Below the pieces are notes generated by a model. That model did not search any database and was not told the origin of the DNA. It worked only from the letters and a program-made list of their open reading frames with translations. The translations under genes were made by a program, and so were the position numbers. A stretch of 64,000 bases of DNA from Pseudoalteromonas sp. T1lg23B (GTDB lineage Bacteria; Pseudomonadota; Gammaproteobacteria; Enterobacterales; Alteromonadaceae), in contig NZ_PQBZ01000042.1 of assembly GCF_002964665.1 (NCBI RefSeq), positions 248,001 to 312,000 on the forward strand, in the 5' to 3' direction. Numbering within the stretch: position 1 is the first letter of the stretch; each line of letters starts with the position of its first letter. Positions 7,366 through 14,509 of the stretch are shown piece by piece.

Positions 7366-9285
7366 TTACTTGTCGTCTTTAACTTCTTCAAACTCAGCAT
7401 CAACAACATCGTCGTCTTGCTTTGAAGAACCCTGCGCACCAGCTTCTGGACCTGCTTGGCCAGCTTGCGCTTTAGCCTGAGCAATTTCCATTAGCTTTTG
7501 AGATTTCTCTGCTAATGCTTGTACTTTTGCATCGATTTCTTCTTTGCTGTCGCCTTTGATAGCTGTTTCAAGCTCGCTTAATGCAGCTTCAATCGCTTCT
7601 TTATCTTCCGCAGGAAGTGCATCACCAGCTTCTTCTACTTGCTTACGCGTACCATGAACCATTGCATCGGCTTGGTTACGTGAAGAAACTAGTTCTTCGA
7701 ACTTCTTATCTTCTTCTGCATTCGCTTCAGCATCACGTACCATTTTTTCTACTTCTTCATCGCTTAGACCTGAAGAAGCTTGGATGGTGATCTTCTGCTC
7801 TTTACCTGTATCTTTGTCTTTTGCAGATACGTGTAAGATACCGTCAGCATCAACATCGAATGTTACTTCGATTTGTGGTACACCGCGCTGAGCTGGGCGA
7901 ATACCTTCTAGGTTGAATTGACCTAAAGATTTGTTGTCGCTTGAACGTTTACGCTCACCTTGTAGTACGTGGATTGTTACCGCAGACTGATTATCTTCAG
8001 CTGTTGAGAATGTTTGCGACTTTTTAGTAGGGATAGTCGTGTTTTTCTCAATCAGTGCAGTCATCACTTGACCCATAGTCTCAATACCTAGAGATAGAGG
8101 ACATACGTCAAGTAGTAGTACGTCTTTCACGTCACCAGCAAGTACACCACCTTGAACCGCAGCACCTACAGCTACTGCTTCATCAGGGTTAACGTCTTTA
8201 CGCGGCTCTTTACCGAAGAAGTCTGCAACTGTCTTCTGTACCAGTGGCATACGTGTTTGACCACCAACTAGGATGATGTCGTTTACATCGCTTACAGATA
8301 AATCAGCATCAGCAAGTGCTTGTTTAAGCGGCTCGATTGACTTGGTCACTAAATCTTCCACTAGTGATTCAAGTTTTGCACGAGTTAGCTTAACGTTCAT
8401 GTGCTTAGGACCTGTCGCATCAGCCGTTACATAAGGTAGGTTTACCTCAGTTTGCTGCGCTGAAGAAAGCTCAATTTTTGCTTTCTCTGCTGCTTCTTTA
8501 ACACGCTGCATTGCTAGCGGGTCAGTTTTAAGGTCGATACCTTGGTCTTTTTTGAACTCTGCAACTAGGTAGTTGATAACACGGTTGTCAAAGTCTTCAC
8601 CACCTAGGTGAGTGTCACCGTTAGTCGCGAGTACTTCAAACGTGTGCTCGCCATCAACTTCGTCGATTTCGATGATTGAGATATCGAATGTACCACCACC
8701 TAAGTCGTATACTGCAACAACGTTATCGCCTTGCTTTTTGTCCATACCGTAGGCTAGAGCAGCCGCTGTAGGCTCGTTGATGATACGCTTAACTTCAAGA
8801 CCCGCGATACGACCAGCATCTTTAGTTGCTTGGCGCTGTGAGTCATTAAAGTATGCAGGTACTGTGATAACAGCTTCAGTTACTTCTTCACCTAAGAAGT
8901 CCTCAGCGGTTTTCTTCATTTTCTTCAGTACTTCTGCTGAAATTTGAGGTGCCGCACGCTTTTCACCACGTACTTCTACCCATGCATCACCATTATCTGC
9001 TTTAACGATTTGGAAAGGCATGATACCGATATCGCGCTGTACTTCTTCGTCTTCAAAACGACGACCGATTAGACGCTTAATCGCAAATAGTGTGTTTTGT
9101 GGGTTTGTCACCGCTTGGCGCTTAGCCGGCTGACCTACAAGTGTTTCACCTTCAGCTGTATATGCAATAATTGAAGGGGTTGTACGATCACCCTCAGCGT
9201 TTTCGATAACGCGTGCTTTATCACCATCAAGTACTGCTACACAAGAGTTAGTAGTACCTAAATCGATTCCAATAATTTTACCCAT
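7366..9285 (-). CDS. dnaK: Chaperone DnaK (Hsp70)
   Basis: This 639-residue Hsp70 begins with the canonical MGKIIGIDLGTTNSCVAV. It contains the nucleotide-binding motifs NEPTAAALAYG, YDLGGGTFDISI and ILVGGQTRMPLVQ, the substrate-binding beta domain (LSLGIETMGQVMTALIEKNT, TIPTKKSQTFSTAEDNQ), the helical lid and the conserved acidic tail DDDVVDAEFEEVKDDK. The length matches the family. ATG 9285 has GGAGAAGATTC directly upstream. A sigma-32-like promoter lies about 50 nt upstream. grpE is not adjacent, unlike in some other genera. The divergent neighbour is a thioesterase gene. Confidence 0.99.
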   Translation of the reverse strand: MGKIIGIDLGTTNSCVAVLDGDKARVIENAEGDRTTPSIIAYTAEGETLVGQPAKRQAVTNPQNTLFAIKRLIGRRFEDEEVQRDIGIMPFQIVKADNGDAWVEVRGEKRAAPQISAEVLKKMKKTAEDFLGEEVTEAVITVPAYFNDSQRQATKDAGRIAGLEVKRIINEPTAAALAYGMDKKQGDNVVAVYDLGGGTFDISIIEIDEVDGEHTFEVLATNGDTHLGGEDFDNRVINYLVAEFKKDQGIDLKTDPLAMQRVKEAAEKAKIELSSAQQTEVNLPYVTADATGPKHMNVKLTRAKLESLVEDLVTKSIEPLKQALADADLSVSDVNDIILVGGQTRMPLVQKTVADFFGKEPRKDVNPDEAVAVGAAVQGGVLAGDVKDVLLLDVCPLSLGIETMGQVMTALIEKNTTIPTKKSQTFSTAEDNQSAVTIHVLQGERKRSSDNKSLGQFNLEGIRPAQRGVPQIEVTFDVDADGILHVSAKDKDTGKEQKITIQASSGLSDEEVEKMVRDAEANAEEDKKFEELVSSRNQADAMVHGTRKQVEEAGDALPAEDKEAIEAALSELETAIKGDSKEEIDAKVQALAEKSQKLMEIAQAKAQAGQAGPEAGAQGSSKQDDDVVDAEFEEVKDDK

Positions 9286-9332
9286 GAATCTTCTCCGACT
9301 TCAAAATTCGTTGTTCTGTTAGATGCTTTTGT

Positions 9333-9360
9333 AAATAAGGGCGACAAAATTGAATTCAAG
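9333..9360 (-). promoter_or_regulatory. Sigma-32 (heat-shock) type promoter of dnaK
   Basis: Read on the minus strand, CTTGAAT (9354-9360) is followed after 12 nt by CCCTTATTT (9333-9341). This is close to the sigma-32 consensus CTTGAAA-N(11-16)-CCCCATNT. The -10 lies about 47 nt ahead of the dnaK ATG. The position and spacing fit a heat-shock promoter for dnaK-dnaJ. Confidence 0.75.
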
Positions 9361-9524
9361 CTTAAAAGTGAAAAAAATTTCGTTTTTTTTATTTTTATTC
9401 TGTTTTGAGTGCTTTTTGGGCAAAAAATGGCAGTTTTATTATTACTTTTTAATCGCACCAAACTGGTCTGACCTCAGTGGCTGTGATATAAACCAGTTGA
9501 ACAAAGTCGTCTTTAGGGGATGTT

Positions 9525-10316
9525 ATGCATTTCGATCAATTATTGGCTCAAGCTGCGACACTGGGAAGTGCTGCTATGCAGTTTCCAGCAAACTGGTGTC
9601 AGGGCCGTACAGCATTTGGCGGACTTTCTGCCGCACTCATGTATCAAGCTATCAGACAACATGTAGACAGTGAGCGCCGGTTGCTTTCACTTAGTACTAA
9701 CTTTGTAGGCCCATTATTAGCAGAACATGATTTCACAATTCATGTTGAAGTGCTTCGTACTGGCAAAAATAGTAATCAAGTGATGGCCAAAATCATTCAG
9801 AATGAACAGGTTGTTGTGATCACGCAAGCATGCTTTGGCGCTAGGCGCAATTCAAACGTACGTGTTGATGTAGTAAAGAAAATGAGTTTAAAAGCTGTCG
9901 ATGAGCGTCATATGTTGCCTTATCAAAAAGGTATCATGCCAGAGTTCTTCCAACATGTTGCATTGTGCCCACAACAAGGTGGTATGCCGTTTAGTGGCGT
10001 AGAGACTTCTCATCTAGGCGGCTGGATGCGCTTTAAAGACACGCCACAAAGTATGAATGAAGCCCATATCATTGCCCTCACGGATGCGTGGCCCCCTACG
10101 TTGCTGCAAATGTATAAACAGCCAGCTCCGGCCAGCAGCATGTCTTGGTATCTGGAGTTTGTTCAAGAACCGCAACTAAAAGCAGATGACTGGTTAGGAT
10201 TCGAGGCCATTACCCATCATTGTAAAGACGGTTATGGACTTGAGGATGGGTGTATCTGGAGTAGTAGCGGCGAATTGCTGGCCCTTACCCGTCAAACGGT
10301 AGCTTTATTCGACTAG
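9525..10316 (+). CDS. Acyl-CoA thioesterase-like protein (double hot-dog, TesB-like)
   Basis: This 263-residue protein resembles the thioesterase-superfamily double hot-dog proteins related to TesB. The first hot-dog half contains NWCQGRTAFGGLSAALMYQA (the GG-containing helix region), SLSTNFVGPLLAEHDFTIHV and VLRTGKNSNQVMAKIIQNEQ. The second half contains ALTDAWPPTLLQMYKQPAPA, followed by SSMSWYLEFVQEP and GYGLEDGCIWSSSGELLALT, with the Asp and Gln/Thr positions expected of the TesB-type active site. Its likely role is hydrolysis of medium or long acyl-CoA. The ATG at 9525 follows TAGGGGATGTT. It is transcribed divergently from dnaK and ends at a strong hairpin. Confidence 0.8.
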   Translation: MHFDQLLAQAATLGSAAMQFPANWCQGRTAFGGLSAALMYQAIRQHVDSERRLLSLSTNFVGPLLAEHDFTIHVEVLRTGKNSNQVMAKIIQNEQVVVITQACFGARRNSNVRVDVVKKMSLKAVDERHMLPYQKGIMPEFFQHVALCPQQGGMPFSGVETSHLGGWMRFKDTPQSMNEAHIIALTDAWPPTLLQMYKQPAPASSMSWYLEFVQEPQLKADDWLGFEAITHHCKDGYGLEDGCIWSSSGELLALTRQTVALFD

Positions 10317-10325
10317 CAGTTTTAT

Positions 10326-10355
10326 CTGAGTGTCTCACCATTGTGAGACACTCAG
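10326..10355 (+). terminator. Terminator-like hairpin after the thioesterase gene
   Basis: A perfect 13-bp stem CTGAGTGTCTCAC (10326-10338) / GTGAGACACTCAG (10343-10355) has a CATT loop, 10 nt after the stop. The downstream T content is modest (TTCTC), so it may be an imperfect terminator. Confidence 0.7.
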
Positions 10356-10498
10356 TTCTCACTAACCGATGCCATTATATAACTTTATTTCTCAGACATG
10401 ATGTTATAGACGTTTGTAGCCTTATTTAGATCAAATTTGCACTCATTTCATATTTGCCGCACACTTAGAGTAAGACTCTGAATTTAGATGACTAGTTT

Positions 10499-11707
10499 GT
10501 GATACTCGCTTGTAAACACTGCGACAAAATAATTAATGTCGGACATATTGGACAGCAACAGCGTGCGCTATGTCCATATTGTGGCTCACAACTGCTCAGT
10601 TGCAGAAACAACCAACAACAATGGATCAATGCATTTAGTGTTGCGTCATTGCTGTTTCTCTTTTCAAGCCTCTATCCCTCGTTTATTTCATTTAGTCAAC
10701 ACGGTCTCAAACAGCAAATAAGCCTGTGGGATGCGGCCACGTTATTGAGTGAAACTTATAGTACGATGCTAGCGTTTGTGTTCATTTTTACCATTTTACT
10801 CATGCCACTTGCGGTGTGTTCACTTGTGCTTATTACCCAAAGCCCACTGTGGAAGCAGCTCAACCCTCACAATGCTCGATGGATATCAAAATCTTTAAGT
10901 TACATTGTCCCCCTCAATTTGGCTGATATTTTTTTAGTGGCAGTATTGGTCAGCGCTTTTAAACTGATGGCATATGCCGATTTGCAGTTGGGCTACGGCT
11001 TTTGGTCATACGTGCTATTTGTGTTTTGCTTCATAGAGCTATTAACCCTAATTGATGAGAATGAACTTTGGCAGCGCCAACAGCCCCAGTTTGAGCCAAA
11101 GACACTGCTTTGTGGCAAAAGTGCTAAATCGCAAGCTCTCAAGCAATGTAGTGTTTGTGGTCAATTAACATCAAGCACACACTGTCCTCGCTGTTATGCT
11201 AAAACGCACTTTCGAAAGCCACAGGCCAATGCCAGAGCGCTCGCTTGGATGGTAACCGCCTTAGTGCTGATGATACCGGCCAACCTGCTACCTATCATGA
11301 ATACGGTTAACCTTGGTCAGAATACCTTTGCTACAATTTTCTCAGGAATTGTGATCCTTTGGCAGGAAGGTTCATACCCAGTTGCCATTATTATTTTCGC
11401 TGCCAGTATTTGTATTCCGATCATCAAAGCGCTAGCACTATTTTATTTGCTTATTGAAACTCAGCGCTGCAAAAGAGTTGAGCAAGCATCCAAGCTTTAC
11501 AGATGGTTAGAATGGATGGGTAAATGGTCGATGATTGATGTCTTTGTTGTCATCATTCTAGTCTCTTTGGTACAACTGGGGACGGTATTAACCGTAGAGC
11601 CGCAAATCGGCATCGTATTTTTCGCAGTTATGGTTCTTTGTCAGATGATGTCTGTACATAGCTTTGATCCAAGAATTTTATGGGATAGATTAAACCCTCA
11701 TGAGTGA
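10499..11707 (+). CDS. pqiA: PqiA-family inner-membrane protein
   Basis: This 402-residue member of the paraquat-inducible protein A family is the inner-membrane partner of the PqiB MCE lipid-transport bridge. It has two zinc-ribbon/PqiA repeats: Cys 5, 8, 25 and 28 (CKHC, CPYC), and Cys 217, 220, 229 and 232 (CSVC, CPRC). Each is followed by four hydrophobic helices. The second repeat contains the conserved NLLPIMNTVNLG and IIIFAASICIPIIKALALF. The start is GTG 10499. Its stop overlaps the pqiB start by 8 nt, so translation is coupled. This makes it the first gene of a pqiABC operon. The preceding 180 nt hold only the thioesterase terminator and a likely promoter. Confidence 0.9.
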   Translation: MILACKHCDKIINVGHIGQQQRALCPYCGSQLLSCRNNQQQWINAFSVASLLFLFSSLYPSFISFSQHGLKQQISLWDAATLLSETYSTMLAFVFIFTILLMPLAVCSLVLITQSPLWKQLNPHNARWISKSLSYIVPLNLADIFLVAVLVSAFKLMAYADLQLGYGFWSYVLFVFCFIELLTLIDENELWQRQQPQFEPKTLLCGKSAKSQALKQCSVCGQLTSSTHCPRCYAKTHFRKPQANARALAWMVTALVLMIPANLLPIMNTVNLGQNTFATIFSGIVILWQEGSYPVAIIIFAASICIPIIKALALFYLLIETQRCKRVEQASKLYRWLEWMGKWSMIDVFVVIILVSLVQLGTVLTVEPQIGIVFFAVMVLCQMMSVHSFDPRILWDRLNPHE

Positions 11708-13355
11708 ACATGCATATATAGAAACAAAACCTAAGTTCTCTGTTATTTGGTTTGTGCCGATTATTGCCTTATGTGTAACCATCTGGATGTTATACCAGCA
11801 CCAACTTAATAAAGGTCATACTGTCTTTATAAAGATGTCTAATGCCGACGGTATAATTGCGGGTAAAACTCAAGTCAGAGTACGTAGCGTTAAAATCGGG
11901 TTAGTAGAATCTCTTCGTTTACAACTTGAGCAAAATGCCGTCATCGCCAAGGTGCAAATTGATACCATGTATGAACCCTTGTTAACTTCTGACGCGAAAA
12001 TATGGGTTGTAAAGCCGCGTATTGATGAATCTGGTATCTCTGGAATGAATACGTTGCTCTCTGGTGTATATCTCGAACTTGAGCCTGGTACCAGCAAAAT
12101 ACAATCTTCGCTATTTACCTTGCAAGATGAGCCCGCTCTCATTGGTGCAGATATCGAAGGTAAGCGATATAAACTTAAATCCAGACATGCTGAAGTCTTA
12201 GACGTTGGCACAGGCATTTACTTTCGCAATTTCAAAATCGGCCAAATTGAATCAGCCAATTTCAATATCGACAATCTCGCTATGGAATACGGTATTTTTG
12301 TGTTCTCTCCCTATGATCAACTCATCGCAGACAATATGATTTTTTGGGTTGCCTCTGGCGTGTCCATTAATTTATCAACCGAAGGCATAGATGTGTCTAC
12401 AGGCAGTTTATCTAAGCTCATCAAAGGAGGCATTTCGGTAGATTACCCACCGGATCAGGCACCATCTGAAACCGCTGAAGCCCAAATGACCTTTGCTCTA
12501 CACGAAAATTTTTCAACGGCATTAGAACAGCGCTTTGATGATTTTGATTTTTATTTAATAGAATTTGAACAGTCCATTCGTGGCCTACGCTCCGGTGCCC
12601 CTGTAGAATATCGAGGAATGCGTATCGGTACGGTAGAACAAGCCCCCGCGCAATTAAAGCGTAATGGTCAACCTTTGTACTTTCAACAAGATAGTACGTC
12701 AATTCCCGTTCTTATTCGCATCGAATATGGTCGTTTATTCGAACGCAGTGCAATTGCAAGAGAATATTGGCAGCAACATATAGAAAAATGGATTAGAAAT
12801 GGATTGAGAGCTTCATTAAAAAGTGGCAATATGTTAACGGGTGCGATCTATATAGAGCTAGATTTCTACCCTGATGCGCCGGACGCTCGTGTGATGACAT
12901 CTTCGCTTTATCCAACATTGCCAAGTGTGTCGAGCGGCTTCACCGCATTATCGGAACAGGTCACTAAACTTTTGAATAAGCTCAATGACCTACCTGTAAA
13001 CAAGACGTTAGAACAACTTGATGGAACGTTAAAAGAATATAGGCAACTGGCAATGGAAATGAATGAATTAGTAGACTCATTTAACCAAACTGGCACTGCA
13101 AACAAAGTGAATGAGAACTTAGACAACATCAAAGTTACGTTAACACAGTTAACATCTAGCTTACGACAGTTTGAAAAAACACTCACCCATTATCAGCAAG
13201 ACTCAACGATGGTTGAACAATTGACGGATACTTTGGAAGAGTTAGAAAGTTTATCAAACACCTTAAAACCTTTTGCAAAAGGGTTGAACGAACAACCAAA
13301 CATGATAATTTTCAATAAACAAACGCCTGACGATCCAGAACCAAGGAAAAAGTAA
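11700..13355 (+). CDS. pqiB: PqiB, MCE-domain intermembrane lipid transport protein
   Basis: This 551-residue MlaD/MCE-family protein has one N-terminal transmembrane helix (about residues 13-32) that anchors it in the inner membrane. It has three tandem MCE domains. The first begins at GHTVFIKMSNADGIIAGKTQ with VRVRSVKIGLV, the second contains TGIYFRNFKIGQIESANF, and the third contains SGAPVEYRGMRIGTVEQAP. The C-terminal 150 residues are heptad-like helices (LDGTLKEYRQLAMEMNELVD, LTQLTSSLRQFEKTLTHYQQ) that would form the needle across the periplasm. The length matches E. coli PqiB (about 546). It overlaps pqiA by 8 nt and abuts pqiC without a gap. Confidence 0.95.
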   Translation: MSEHAYIETKPKFSVIWFVPIIALCVTIWMLYQHQLNKGHTVFIKMSNADGIIAGKTQVRVRSVKIGLVESLRLQLEQNAVIAKVQIDTMYEPLLTSDAKIWVVKPRIDESGISGMNTLLSGVYLELEPGTSKIQSSLFTLQDEPALIGADIEGKRYKLKSRHAEVLDVGTGIYFRNFKIGQIESANFNIDNLAMEYGIFVFSPYDQLIADNMIFWVASGVSINLSTEGIDVSTGSLSKLIKGGISVDYPPDQAPSETAEAQMTFALHENFSTALEQRFDDFDFYLIEFEQSIRGLRSGAPVEYRGMRIGTVEQAPAQLKRNGQPLYFQQDSTSIPVLIRIEYGRLFERSAIAREYWQQHIEKWIRNGLRASLKSGNMLTGAIYIELDFYPDAPDARVMTSSLYPTLPSVSSGFTALSEQVTKLLNKLNDLPVNKTLEQLDGTLKEYRQLAMEMNELVDSFNQTGTANKVNENLDNIKVTLTQLTSSLRQFEKTLTHYQQDSTMVEQLTDTLEELESLSNTLKPFAKGLNEQPNMIIFNKQTPDDPEPRKK

Positions 13356-13970
13356 ATGCGCTATTTTGGGAGCTGCTTTTTTATTTTATTGCTAAGCGCA
13401 TGTAGTAATCCTACAAGCCAAACGAGTCAATATTATGGCTTTTCTTTAGACTTGTCCCAACAGCAACGTGCTGAGGCAAGTCAACCTGCGCATACACTTA
13501 AAGTAAATACTGTCAAAATGAGTGGCACCGCCGATCAACAAGGGATCGTACAGCGGCTAGATGATAACAAGGTATCGGTCGCGCAATATCACTTTTGGGC
13601 TGAACATCCCAGATACATGCTTACACGTTCACTCACTCAAGCGCTTACTAGAGACTTATCGCAATGGCAAATTCTAAATGCTGATGTACCTACCACTCCA
13701 GCCAACAGCTATGTATTGTCCATTGTTGTGGACGATTTTGCGGGCCATTATAAAGCGGGTTCACTAGTGAGTGGGCGTTGGTTTGTCTATACGCACCGCA
13801 ATGGCGACACGGAGCTACTCATACATCGCCCCTTTACTTTAACTGAGCCACTCAAAGAAAACGGTTTTTCACCTTTAGTGCAGGCACTACAAGTGTCGTG
13901 GCTCAAACTCAGTGCCGATATTTCTTCTCAGCTTGCCACCATTACGCAAAATCCAGACGGTACAAATTAG
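13356..13970 (+). CDS. pqiC: PqiC, outer-membrane lipoprotein of the Pqi complex
   Basis: This 204-residue lipoprotein has a signal peptide and lipobox LLLSAC (Cys 16). The mature part shows the ABC-type transport auxiliary lipoprotein (DUF330) pattern: ISxxV-like core segments, AQYHFWAEHPRYMLTRSLTQ, and a C-terminal FTLTEPLKENGFSPLVQALQ, the canonical region before the last helix. The role in the family is to cap the PqiB needle at the outer membrane. The ATG immediately follows the pqiB stop. The 3' end overlaps by 29 nt the reconstructed 3' end of the convergent acetyltransferase gene. Confidence 0.88.
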   Translation: MRYFGSCFFILLLSACSNPTSQTSQYYGFSLDLSQQQRAEASQPAHTLKVNTVKMSGTADQQGIVQRLDDNKVSVAQYHFWAEHPRYMLTRSLTQALTRDLSQWQILNADVPTTPANSYVLSIVVDDFAGHYKAGSLVSGRWFVYTHRNGDTELLIHRPFTLTEPLKENGFSPLVQALQVSWLKLSADISSQLATITQNPDGTN

Positions 13971-14450
13971 CTGGTTGCAGATTATCGTCTAGAATCACCT
14001 TTTGTTGGTAACTAAACCCACATGCTTGTAGCAGTTTTGCACTGGATGCATTATCTGGCGACGTAATAGCAAGACAGAGGTCAACCCAATCTTGTCACGA
14101 GCGAATTCGAGTAGTGCAATAGCAGCCTCGCGCGCATACCCTTGCCCCGTATAACTATCTAAAAACGCATAGCCAAGATCTGGTACGTTAAAGACTGGCC
14201 GCTGGTAAAAACCCACAATGCCAATCGGTGTTCCATCGGTCAGTGTAACTATATATGGCGCTTTTTCACTCACCTTGTAAGGCTCAAAAAAAGCATTTTG
14301 AATATACTTGTTTGCGCTTTCAATTGTATTCACCTGCTTATCAGCAATGTTATCGATAAAGCTTCGCTGATTGAGTAATTGCAAAATAAAGTTGGCGTCA
14401 TCAAGAACGGCTCGGCGGATCATCAAGCGTTGTGTGTTTATTATTGTCAT
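13942..14450 (-). pseudogene. GNAT (RimJ/RimL-type) N-acetyltransferase interrupted by a 1-nt frameshift
   Basis: The intact upstream part (14450 to about 14088) encodes a RimJ/RimL-like acetyltransferase: TQRLMIRRAVLDDANFILQL, the PIGIVGFYQRP strand, and the acetyl-CoA loop SYTGQGYAREAAIALLEFARD. The frame then degenerates and stops at 13995. In the next frame the family sequence resumes exactly, with VDLCLAITSPDNASSAKLLQ followed by ACGFSYQQK and LQPANLYRLDF, ending at 13942-13944. A single missing G in the GGG run at 14085-14087 explains it (DKIG-VDLCLAIT). The restored protein would have 169 residues, normal for the family. It is either a recent inactivating mutation or a sequence error. 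The substrate is unknown. Confidence 0.85.
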
Positions 14451-14473
14451 TATTAACTGCCTTAATTTAAATC

Positions 14474-14500
14474 AGGTGGATATGCTCAGCATATCCACCT
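14474..14500 (-). terminator. Perfect palindrome downstream of the M16 protease gene
   Basis: AGGTGGATATGCT (14474-14486) and AGCATATCCACCT (14488-14500) form a 13-bp stem around one central base. It lies 10 nt past the stop at 14510 and is followed on the minus strand by GATTTAAATT. It is the probable terminator of the M16 gene. Confidence 0.65.
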
Positions 14501-14509
14501 CTTGCTAAC

